From Clostridia bacterium (lineage in GTDB: Bacteria; Bacillota; Clostridia; Christensenellales; UBA1242): a stretch of 64,000 nt of DNA. Within the stretch, counting starts at the first letter, position 1. Each line of letters opens with the position of its first letter. Positions 55,272-62,967 of this stretch are shown here, in pieces. The notes beneath the pieces are model-generated. The model was not told the DNA's origin, did not search any database, and saw only the letters and a list, made by a program, of their open reading frames with translations. A program made the position numbers and the translations under genes. The DNA is taken from contig JAFTKS010000003.1 in NCBI GenBank assembly GCA_017453125.1, positions 1 to 64,000 on the forward strand, written 5' to 3'.

Positions 55272-56549
55272 TTAAACAACTTTTTTGACATTAAACATTG
55301 AATCAAGTACAGCCCAGTTCACTGGATAGAAATTGTTTATTGTCCAATAACTAACTCCTGCAAGATTGTATTTGGTTACTAGTTGAAGTCTTGCCATTGT
55401 GCTTTTTGCATCGTCAAACCAAACAACTCTAGGAACGCCATTGCTATCTGTATAATTAAAGTATGGTGCTTGTGCACGATTGTCAAACATAATATTTGCA
55501 CCATTCTCAATTGCAATTTCAAGAGCTCTTGTATTGGTAATTGTATTTGCAACATCGCCTTGAACGAAAGGTACTTTCCAATCGTATGCGTAATTTGGCA
55601 TACCCATTAGTATTTTTTGGGAAGGTATACGTGTGACAGCATACGATATAACCGCCTCTACTTCCGAAAGCGGGCTAATTGCCATTGGTTCGCCGTATAC
55701 ATATCCCCATTCGTATGTCATAATGATTACTCTGTCTGCAATCTCTCCAATGGCCTTGTAGTCGTGTGCCTCATATAGTAGTCCTTCTTGGTTGTCTCTG
55801 TACTTCGGTGCAACAGCCACGCTAAGCGTTTTTCCAAGGGGTACAAGCCTTGCTTTTAGATTTCTTAAGAAAGTAATGTATGAATCTCTATCTTGTGGAT
55901 ATAGATATTCAAAGTCTATATCTACTCCATAATAATTCTTTTCGTTAAGGGTGGAGATGATATTGTTTATTAAAGTGTTTTGAATACTTTGGTTATTAAG
56001 AATAGTGCTAGCAAGGTCGCTATCAAAACCGCCATTCTCACCAATATTTGTTACAACCATAATTGGTGCAACATTGCCACTATATGCGTTAGATATTAGA
56101 CTGTTTTCGTATAGCGGGGTAAGAGTGCCATCAGCCTTTGCTTGATGGCTAAATATGCTTAGATATGTAAGGTACGGAAGGGTTCTATCAAGCGTTTCTT
56201 GGCTTATATTTGCAATTGCGTAGCCATTGACTTCAATATTGGGTTTTGTGTTAGGAATGATTATTGATTGACCTATTTGAATTAGGTTCGGGTTTTGTAT
56301 TTGTGGATTGGCGTTGATAAGGTCTTGAAGGGGGATGCTATATCTTCTAGCAATATTATATAGTGTATCGCCTCGCTGGACGGTGTAATTACCGTTCTGA
56401 GAGGTGTTTGTTGGGATAAAAATGTTTTGACCGATTACAAGGTCGTTAGGGCGGGTAAGCCCATTTACTCTAATCAATTCTTCAACGGTTGTATTATGCA
56501 TTTGTGCAATTTTGTAGAGAGTGTCTCCACTCACGACGGTATGTATCAT
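55272..56549 (-). CDS. LysM-GH18 spore peptidoglycan hydrolase, SleL/YaaH-like
   Basis: The protein has 425 residues. There are two LysM domains (1-47 HTVVSGDTLYKIAQMHN..., 53-100 YTVQRGDTLYNIARRYS...) followed by a glycoside hydrolase 18 barrel (about 108-425). The GH18 acid motif is YYGVDIDFEYL, with DxDxE complete. Conserved MTYEWGY and a Trp near the C-terminus (YWTINNF) support the fold. No signal peptide is present, as in SleL/YaaH, which act on spore cortex peptidoglycan as N-acetylglucosaminidases. It suggests the organism forms spores or descends from spore formers. AAGGAG precedes the ATG. Confidence 0.9.
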   Translation of the reverse strand: MIHTVVSGDTLYKIAQMHNTTVEELIRVNGLTRPNDLVIGQNIFIPTNTSQNGNYTVQRGDTLYNIARRYSIPLQDLINANPQIQNPNLIQIGQSIIIPNTKPNIEVNGYAIANISQETLDRTLPYLTYLSIFSHQAKADGTLTPLYENSLISNAYSGNVAPIMVVTNIGENGGFDSDLASTILNNQSIQNTLINNIISTLNEKNYYGVDIDFEYLYPQDRDSYITFLRNLKARLVPLGKTLSVAVAPKYRDNQEGLLYEAHDYKAIGEIADRVIIMTYEWGYVYGEPMAISPLSEVEAVISYAVTRIPSQKILMGMPNYAYDWKVPFVQGDVANTITNTRALEIAIENGANIMFDNRAQAPYFNYTDSNGVPRVVWFDDAKSTMARLQLVTKYNLAGVSYWTINNFYPVNWAVLDSMFNVKKVV

Positions 56550-56628
56550 ATCGACTACTCCTTGGGTGTTTTACTTTTTTAACAAAGTTCTATATATTTG
56601 TATTCGTCGAATGATGTAATTGTGAAAA

Positions 56629-56667
56629 AACACCCTCAAAATAATTCAAAAGAACTATTAGGGTGTT
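56629..56667 (-). terminator. Terminator of the fhs-galE-rdgB cluster
   Basis: AACACCCT / AGGGTGTT with a 23-base loop, just past the rdgB stop; read on the minus strand it leads into a T run. Confidence 0.8.
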
Positions 56668-56678
56668 TATGTTTATGC

Positions 56679-57299
56679 TTATTCTTCTTCCTCGTCGTTT
56701 GCCATATAGTCAATGCTGTCAAGGAAGTCTTTTATTTTCTGCATTGCAATTGCTCTGTGGGATACCGAATCCTTCTCTTCAGGGGTTGCTTGTCCAAAAG
56801 TTTTTCTGAGTTTGTCTGACCAGAAAATACAATCGTAACCAAAAGAATTGTCGCCAATTTCGTTTTTTGAAATAAGACCATAAGTCTTGCCGTCGGCAAC
56901 ATAACTATTGCCGTCAGGTAGAAGAACTACCGAATAGCATTGGAAATATGCGGTTCTATCTTGAATGGTTGCAAGTTTATCAAGAAGTTTCTTTCTGTTC
57001 TCTGCGTCTCCGCCACCGCTATATCGTGCAGACATAATTCCTGGTTCATAATTGATTGCTTTAACGCATAGTCCGCTATCGTCAGAAACAACTGCATAAT
57101 TGTATTTTGGGTTGTCTTTGATATATTCCATAACGGCATTTGCTTTGATAAAAGCATTCTCTTGAAAAGAGTATCCGTCCTCTACAATTTCTTTGTCAAA
57201 ACCTATATCTCTCAAAGACAAAACGTCGTATAGTTTAAATATTCTTTTTACTTCTTCAAGTTTGTGTTTGTTGTTTGATGCGAATATTATTTTTCTCAT
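56679..57299 (-). CDS. rdgB: XTP/dITP pyrophosphatase (RdgB/HAM1)
   Basis: The protein has 206 residues. It hydrolyses non-canonical purine nucleoside triphosphates (ITP, XTP) to the monophosphate. Family marks are FASNNKHKLEEVK near the start, FQENAFIKA, VSDDSGLCVKA, PGIMSARYSGG, and FGYDCIF with SHRAIA near the end. An acidic tail follows. The ATG has an AAGGATAG site and starts 40 bases past galE, as the last gene of the cluster. Confidence 0.95.
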   Translation of the reverse strand: MRKIIFASNNKHKLEEVKRIFKLYDVLSLRDIGFDKEIVEDGYSFQENAFIKANAVMEYIKDNPKYNYAVVSDDSGLCVKAINYEPGIMSARYSGGGDAENRKKLLDKLATIQDRTAYFQCYSVVLLPDGNSYVADGKTYGLISKNEIGDNSFGYDCIFWSDKLRKTFGQATPEEKDSVSHRAIAMQKIKDFLDSIDYMANDEEEE

Positions 57300-57339
57300 T
57301 GTCTATCCTTTTTATTTGTGTCAAGTTAGTTTTGGGGGA

Positions 57340-58344
57340 TTACCTGTTGTTTTTGTTTTTTCTAAATTCCCAAGCGTCTTTGCACATTTGTTCAATATTG
57401 TATTGAGATTTCCAACCAAGTTCCTTGAATGCTTTTTCGCAATTGGCGTAGTTTTCTGGAACGTCGCCCGGTCTGCGTTCGGCATAATCAAATTTGATAA
57501 GTTCGCCATTAACCTTGTTGAATGCTGTTACAAGTTCAAGCACGCTTGTGCCGTTGCCTGTACCAAGGTTAAAGTGGTATACACCTGGTTTTGTGATTTT
57601 CTCAATTGCTTTTACGTGACCATTTGCAAGGTCTACTACGTGAATAAAGTCTCTTACGCAAGTTCCGTCTTTTGTGTCATAGTCTTTGCCATTGATATGA
57701 AGTATATCTGATTCTTTGTTGGCGACTTTTATCATAACGGGCATAAGGTTGTTTGGGATTCCGTTAGGGTCTTCTCCAATTAGTCCTGACTTGTGTGCAC
57801 CTGTTGGGTTGAAATATCTAAGAATTGTGATTGTGAATTTGTTGTCCGATTCGTACAAGTCTTCCAAAATGTTTTCTATGAATAATTTGGTTCTGCCATA
57901 AGGGTTTGTTGCACTATTTGCTGGGAATGTTTCGTCAATAGGGTTTCTTTCAGGCGTTCCATAGACGGTAGCGCTTGAACTAAATACAAAATTGTATACA
58001 CCCTTTTCTCTCATACACTTAATAAGATTAATAGTAGAGCCTATATTGTTTTCGTAATACTCGATAGGTTTTGTTATACTTTCGGCTACTGCTTTGTATC
58101 CTGCGAAGTGAATAACTCCCTCAATATCATTCTCATCAAATACTTTTCTCAAATCCCCAATGTCAAGTAGGTCGTATTGATAAAACTTTGGTTTCACGCC
58201 TGTGATTTTTTCGATGTTGTCTAGAACCTCGATTTTGCTATTGGATAGGTTGTCAACGATAATAACCTCGTGACCATTTTCAATTAGTTCAACAGTTGTG
58301 TGTGAACCAATGAATCCAAGACCTCCTGTAACAAGTATTCTCAT
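57340..58344 (-). CDS. galE: UDP-glucose 4-epimerase
   Basis: The protein has 334 residues. It is an extended short-chain dehydrogenase that interconverts UDP-glucose and UDP-galactose using bound NAD. Visible are the NAD-binding GGLGFIGSHT, FSSSATVYG with the catalytic Ser/Thr, the active-site NPYGRTK (YxxxK), and sugar-binding DGTCVRDFIHV and RRPGDV. Galactose for cell-surface polymers or glycans is the usual role. It is preceded by fhs and followed by rdgB on the same strand. Confidence 0.96.
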   Translation of the reverse strand: MRILVTGGLGFIGSHTTVELIENGHEVIIVDNLSNSKIEVLDNIEKITGVKPKFYQYDLLDIGDLRKVFDENDIEGVIHFAGYKAVAESITKPIEYYENNIGSTINLIKCMREKGVYNFVFSSSATVYGTPERNPIDETFPANSATNPYGRTKLFIENILEDLYESDNKFTITILRYFNPTGAHKSGLIGEDPNGIPNNLMPVMIKVANKESDILHINGKDYDTKDGTCVRDFIHVVDLANGHVKAIEKITKPGVYHFNLGTGNGTSVLELVTAFNKVNGELIKFDYAERRPGDVPENYANCEKAFKELGWKSQYNIEQMCKDAWEFRKNKNNR

Positions 58345-58389
58345 AATTCATCCTCCTAAAATTTATATAATATATTTAAAATATTTGCA

Positions 58390-60009
58390 TTAGAAAAGTC
58401 CACGAATAATTCCGTTATCCGAGATTGACATATTCTCGTATGCGGGTACTCTTGGTAGCCCTGGCATAAGTAATGTTTTGCCCGCGATAGCCACAATGAA
58501 CTCACTTCCACCTTTTGGCTCAAGGGAAGAGATTGTGATTTCAAAGTCTTTTGGTGTTCCTATAAGTTTTGGGTCGTCCGACAATGAATATTGTGTTTTT
58601 GCTATAACTATAGGTAAGTGAGATAGCCCAAGAGTATTGATTTTTCTTATGTCTTCAAGTGCTGACGGAGTAAGTTTTACACCTTTTCCTCCATACACTT
58701 TAGTCACAATTTTATGTAATTTTTCTTCTATAGAGTCGGTTTTTTCATATATGTTTTTTAGTTTTGGAGTTGTCTGGCACAAGTTGATTACTTGCTTTGC
58801 AAGTTCAATCGCTCCCTCTCCACCTTTTTTGTAGCATTCACAAACTGCATAAGGTGTATTGATTTTTTCAAGTAATGAGCCCAATTCTTTTAGTTTCTCG
58901 TCTGTATCTGTTGGGAATCGGTTGATTGCAACAACTACAGGAAGTCCAAATTGTTGAGTTATGGTATTGATATGATGTTTCAAGTTTTCGAACCCAGAAA
59001 CAAGTTGGGTTTGTGAGTTTTGTCCGTGATATTCAAGAGCAGGTATTGTTGCTACTATTACAACCGCATTAGGGTTGAGGGTGGCGGATTTGCACTTGAT
59101 ATCCAAGAACTTTTCAGCTCCTAAGTCTGCACCAAATCCAGCCTCAGTGATTGTGTATTCAGATAGTCCGCAAGAAAGATTTGTGGCAATGACACTGTTG
59201 CAACCATGGGCAATGTTTGCGAAAGGTCCTGCGTGGATTATTGCAGGAGTTCCCTCAAGTGTTTGTACAAGATTTGGAAGTAATGCATTTTTCAGAAGAA
59301 TTGTCATTGCGTCAACAACTTTTAAGTCTTTTGCAAATACAGGAAGACTCTCAAACGTATATGCAACGATAATATTCCCTAAACGTCGTTTGAGGTCGGA
59401 TAAGTCTTTTGCAAGGCTAAGTACCGCCATAATTTCGCTAGCTGCGGTGATTTGAAAACTTGTTTTGTTTTCTGTCTTGCCGTCATTTGTTGAGCAGTTT
59501 CTTAATGCTCTGTCGTTAATGTCTTCGCATCGGTGGAAAACAATTCTACTAGGGTCAATGCCTAATGGGTTATCAAAATAAATTGAATTGTCAATTGCTG
59601 AGCAAAGTAAATTGTTTGCACTAGTGATGGCGTGGAAGTCTCCCGTAAAATGCAGATTTATCTCCGCCATAGGCACAACTTGAGAATATCCTCCGCCCGT
59701 TGCTCCGCCTTTGAGTCCAAACACAGGTCCAAGCGATGGTTCTCTCAACGCAAGCGATGTTGATTTTCCAAGTCTAGAAAGTGCGTCGGCAAGTCCTATA
59801 GAAATGGTTGTTTTGCCGTTTCCAGAAGGTGTTGGAGACATAGAAGAAACAAGAACTAGCTTGTTGTCTTTTCTTGGAATTGTGCTTTTATTAATTTTTG
59901 CCATATTGTTTCCATAGCAAATTATTTGCTCATTATTGAGTCCAAGTTTGTGGGCTATGTCTACAATATTTTCAAGTTTTGCTTTCTCGGCTATTTCAAT
60001 GTCTGTCAT
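58390..60009 (-). CDS. fhs: Formate-tetrahydrofolate ligase
   Basis: The protein has 539 residues. The start at 60009 (MTDIEIAEKA) with AAGGAGAATA is preferred over a Met 8 codons earlier. It activates formate with ATP and tetrahydrofolate to 10-formyl-THF. The P-loop is PTPSGNGKTT (the common form is TPxGEGKTT). Other blocks are GGATGGGYSQVVPM, LHFTGDFHAITSANNL, DKIDP-like GIDPSRIVFHR, EAGFGADLGAEKF, and the C-terminal GEIxLMPGLP-equivalent AGKTLLMPGLP. The length is slightly below the usual 555. Its ribosome binding site overlaps the end of the TasA-like gene before it. Confidence 0.96.
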   Translation of the reverse strand: MTDIEIAEKAKLENIVDIAHKLGLNNEQIICYGNNMAKINKSTIPRKDNKLVLVSSMSPTPSGNGKTTISIGLADALSRLGKSTSLALREPSLGPVFGLKGGATGGGYSQVVPMAEINLHFTGDFHAITSANNLLCSAIDNSIYFDNPLGIDPSRIVFHRCEDINDRALRNCSTNDGKTENKTSFQITAASEIMAVLSLAKDLSDLKRRLGNIIVAYTFESLPVFAKDLKVVDAMTILLKNALLPNLVQTLEGTPAIIHAGPFANIAHGCNSVIATNLSCGLSEYTITEAGFGADLGAEKFLDIKCKSATLNPNAVVIVATIPALEYHGQNSQTQLVSGFENLKHHINTITQQFGLPVVVAINRFPTDTDEKLKELGSLLEKINTPYAVCECYKKGGEGAIELAKQVINLCQTTPKLKNIYEKTDSIEEKLHKIVTKVYGGKGVKLTPSALEDIRKINTLGLSHLPIVIAKTQYSLSDDPKLIGTPKDFEITISSLEPKGGSEFIVAIAGKTLLMPGLPRVPAYENMSISDNGIIRGLF

Positions 60010-60017
60010 TATTCTCC

Positions 60018-60938
60018 TTAGTTGGTGAACCATTGTGATTCTTCGAATAACTTTCTACTATTTTTTATTTTTAGTGGTTTTTCGAGTCCGACATCGTGGT
60101 CAGTTACAAGGTCGGTGTCTCTGCCTGTTGTGTCTCCTTGATACTTGGCTACTCCTACTTCATCTTTTTCATAAGGGAAGAATGCTTGTACCGCTTCGAA
60201 AACAATTGTAAATTTGATTATACAATCGGCGTGTGTATTTGTAAGTTCGATAGGTGGTAGTTGGATAACTGAGTTGTTGAGGAATGCAATAGACACATTG
60301 TTTGGAAGTCCACCAACAGCTTTGAGCATATAGTCTCCTGCGTCTGACTCCGATTGTCCTTGTTTGCAAAAATAGAAATAATTGTTTTCTTCTGTTGCAT
60401 CAAGTGGGTCCATTATCCAAATTCCGTCATCTTGCGTGCTATTGCTTGCTACACGCTTGAGTTGAGGCCAAATCCAATTGTATATATCCACAGCCTCGGT
60501 AGACAATTCGTTACCTGTTGGGTCGTACACATCAAGGTCAATTCTTGCTCTAAGAACTGCCTCTGTAGTATAATATGTTAATTCGTCGCCCCAAGGTTTA
60601 ACTTTTGTAAATTCTTCGCCCTGTACGACGGCTTTTGCTTGAAAACTAATATTCATTCCAGGGTACAACTTGTCCCAGCCTTCAGGCATTTTTGTAACAA
60701 GTGCACCGTGTCCGCTTGTGTGATTAATTCCTGTGTCGTCAGAAAAATATATGTATACAGGTCCGCCCATATACAACATTTCGGACTGCCACGTACTACT
60801 GTTGAACCACGACATTGTAGACAAGGTCACAAGTGAAGTGATTATGAAAGTAGCGACATAGCAAGCGGCTATTATGAAAAACTTCTTTTTCTTGCTAGAA
60901 AGTTTCCTTCTTGTAATTTTCTTTTTCTTTCTACTCAT
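60018..60938 (-). CDS. TasA-like secreted protein 5 (PGD subclass), separate from the main cluster
   Basis: The protein has 306 residues. A very basic N-terminus (SRKKKKITRRKLSSKKKK), one membrane helix, then TLSTMSWFNSSTWQSE, a SipW-like signal end. The mature part repeats the blocks of the 49136 gene product: GPVYIYFSDD, LYPGMNISFQAKA and LTNTHADCIIKFTIVFEAVQ. It is therefore a paralogue of that protein, about 9 kb away on the opposite strand and next to fhs. It is probably another fibre subunit or cap processed by the same peptidase. No second sipW gene is seen near it. Confidence 0.8.
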   Translation of the reverse strand: MSRKKKKITRRKLSSKKKKFFIIAACYVATFIITSLVTLSTMSWFNSSTWQSEMLYMGGPVYIYFSDDTGINHTSGHGALVTKMPEGWDKLYPGMNISFQAKAVVQGEEFTKVKPWGDELTYYTTEAVLRARIDLDVYDPTGNELSTEAVDIYNWIWPQLKRVASNSTQDDGIWIMDPLDATEENNYFYFCKQGQSESDAGDYMLKAVGGLPNNVSIAFLNNSVIQLPPIELTNTHADCIIKFTIVFEAVQAFFPYEKDEVGVAKYQGDTTGRDTDLVTDHDVGLEKPLKIKNSRKLFEESQWFTN

Positions 60939-61305
60939 ATATTATTTAGGAGTTTTGGGGTAATTTTTTGATAAGATTTATGTCTATCAATTGTATTTTT
61001 TGCAAATCTTATTAAATTACATTTAATACTCTAAATTATTTTATAAAATTTACCCAATGTTTGTCAAACTAAATGGGTATAATTTGTGAATAAGTCAAAG
61101 AGACGGTAGAGAAGTGTATAGAGGTAAAAATCTTTGAAGTTTGGCACTATTTTTCAAAATACTTTACAATGTGGAATATATGTGATATAATAATCTATGA
61201 TTTTAATTCTAGAATTAAGACTGCTAAGGAAGGTAATATGCTAGTATGTTTAATTCTGAAAAATCAAAAGATATTTTTTATTTTAAAGGAGATTAATATT
61301 TAAAA
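60939..61305. other. Divergent intergenic region with promoter of the CorC-like gene
   Basis: This AT-rich region separates the TasA-like gene 5 (minus) from the CorC-like gene (plus). Apart from the promoter annotated at 61163-61191 and the roughly 108-base leader after it, no other structure is clear. Confidence 0.6.
61163..61191 (+). promoter_or_regulatory. Promoter of the CorC-like gene
   Basis: TTTACA (61163-61168) and TATAAT (61186-61191) with exactly 17 bp between them, the same hexamers as the tRNA promoter. Confidence 0.85.
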
Positions 61306-62757
61306 ATGGAACCAGCGCCGATTATGCAGTTGTGTGCAATCACTTTGGGTGGGGTAAATATTTGGCTGTTTGTAGCGTGTGTATTGTTATTGTGTTGCTC
61401 AGCATATTTCTCTGGAAGTGAAACTGCTTTCACAACTGTCAATCAAATAAGACTAAAAAGTCTAGCAGACAATAAGGTAAAAGGAGCAAGAAAAGCAATT
61501 TACATAACCGAAAGATACGACAAGATGTTGTCTACTATCTTGATAGGTAATAACCTTGTTAATATTGCTTTGACTACAATATGTGCTTACATTTTTGGAA
61601 CACTTATTGCAGACCCATCTCTTGCCAATGTTCTAAATACTGTTATAATGACTATTTTGATTTTGATTTTTGGAGAAATATTACCAAAGACAACTACAAA
61701 AGCTGACCCTATGAAATTTGCACTTGCAACTAGTGGTATTATGTATTTTCTAATGAAGTTTTTGACACCTGTTTCATTTGTGTTTTTGAAGATGCAGAAG
61801 TTGGCAACTAGAAAGTCAAAACAGACTGTGTCAGATGAACCAACAGTTACTGAGAACGAACTTGAAAGTATCATTGATACAATGGAAGAAGAGGGTGTTA
61901 TAGACAAAGACAATGCCGAGATTATGCAGGGTGTTCTTGAAATTCAACAAAGAACAGCATATGATATAATGACTCCAAGGGTAGATGTTTCTGCCATAAA
62001 TTATACAGATAGTGTCAAAAACATTCAAGATATGTTTATCAAAACAATGTTCTCAAGATTGCCTGTTTATGATGAAACAATTGATAAAGTTATAGGTGTG
62101 CTCAATCACAAAGACTTCTTCAAGGCAATTCTTTCGGGAGATAAATTTTATATTAAGAAAGTAATGAGTGCTCCGTTGTTTATCAATGAGAATATGAAGG
62201 TTGATGATGTAATTAGGACAATGCAAGAGAGCAAAAAACATATGGCAATCGTTCTTGATGAACACGGTGGAACTAGCGGTATTGTTTGTATGGAAGATGC
62301 GATTGAAGAAATGGTTGGCGAGATATATGACGAACATGACAAAGAGGAAGACGCCAAAGAGGCTGTGGACAAACGAAACGAGAATGAATATGTTGTTGAC
62401 CCAGATGCTGATTTGAAAGAGCTATTTGACCTTCTTGAGATTGAACATTTACCAAAGACTGAATATACGTCTGTGGGCGGGTTCTTGTTTGAACTAACCG
62501 AAGAACTTCCTGTTGAAGGAAAGGTTGTAGTATACAAAACAATTGATGAAAGAATTATTGATGGAGTTTATGAGTCGGTACTTGTAGAAATTCACTTTAC
62601 ATTGAGTAAGGTTGAAGATAATAGAATCAAAGAAATTTTGGTAACAGTTATCGATTGTGATGATTCTGAGAAACTTGAAGACAATGCGGATAATGAGAAA
62701 GAGTTGGAAGGCGTAGAAGATTCTTCATCTGATTCAAAGAAGAAAACTACAAAATAA
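61306..62757 (+). CDS. HlyC/CorC-family membrane protein with CNNM and CBS domains
   Basis: The protein has 483 residues. The N-terminal CNNM membrane domain (about 15-195) includes SAYFSGSETAFTTVNQIRL and IFGEILPKTTTK. Two CBS domains follow (about 210-330: MTPRVDVSAINY, SRLPVYDETIDKVIGVL, HMAIVLDEHGGTSGIV). A C-terminal CorC/HlyC domain (about 355-440, VGGFLFELTEELP) and a charged tail complete it. The family is linked to magnesium and cobalt efflux or resistance. The AAAGGAG site is 14 bases before the ATG, rather far. Confidence 0.93.
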   Translation: MEPAPIMQLCAITLGGVNIWLFVACVLLLCCSAYFSGSETAFTTVNQIRLKSLADNKVKGARKAIYITERYDKMLSTILIGNNLVNIALTTICAYIFGTLIADPSLANVLNTVIMTILILIFGEILPKTTTKADPMKFALATSGIMYFLMKFLTPVSFVFLKMQKLATRKSKQTVSDEPTVTENELESIIDTMEEEGVIDKDNAEIMQGVLEIQQRTAYDIMTPRVDVSAINYTDSVKNIQDMFIKTMFSRLPVYDETIDKVIGVLNHKDFFKAILSGDKFYIKKVMSAPLFINENMKVDDVIRTMQESKKHMAIVLDEHGGTSGIVCMEDAIEEMVGEIYDEHDKEEDAKEAVDKRNENEYVVDPDADLKELFDLLEIEHLPKTEYTSVGGFLFELTEELPVEGKVVVYKTIDERIIDGVYESVLVEIHFTLSKVEDNRIKEILVTVIDCDDSEKLEDNADNEKELEGVEDSSSDSKKKTTK

Positions 62758-62763
62758 AAAAAT

Positions 62764-62790
62764 AGGTGCAGGATTCTGCATCTTTTTTTT
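62764..62790 (+). terminator. Terminator of the CorC-like gene
   Basis: An 8-bp stem AGGTGCAG / CTGCATCT with a GATT loop is followed by eight T. Confidence 0.9.
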
Positions 62791-62872
62791 GTTTTTGACA
62801 ATGTGTAATTGGGGAAATTTTTATATTTCATATAAAAAATTAAAAATATAAGAAAAAATTTTCAATAAGTGC

Positions 62873-62901
62873 TTTTCAAGAGTGTAATTTTGTGGTAAAC
62901 T
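62873..62901 (+). promoter_or_regulatory. Probable promoter of typA
   Basis: TTTTCA (62873-62878) and TAAACT (62896-62901) are 17 bp apart. In the leader, GGGG (62932-62935) and CCCC (62944-62947) could form a small hairpin upstream of the AAGGAG site. Confidence 0.5.
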
Positions 62902-62967
62902 ATGCAAGTAAAATTTTTTAATGGATTTATAGGGGTTTTGAGTCCCCAATTTTTTAAGGAGAAAATT

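Noticed and set aside
60018-60938. Hypothetical membrane protein unrelated to the fibre cluster
   Set aside because: Three sequence blocks in the same order as in the 49136-49930 product and a SipW-like signal end argue for a paralogue.
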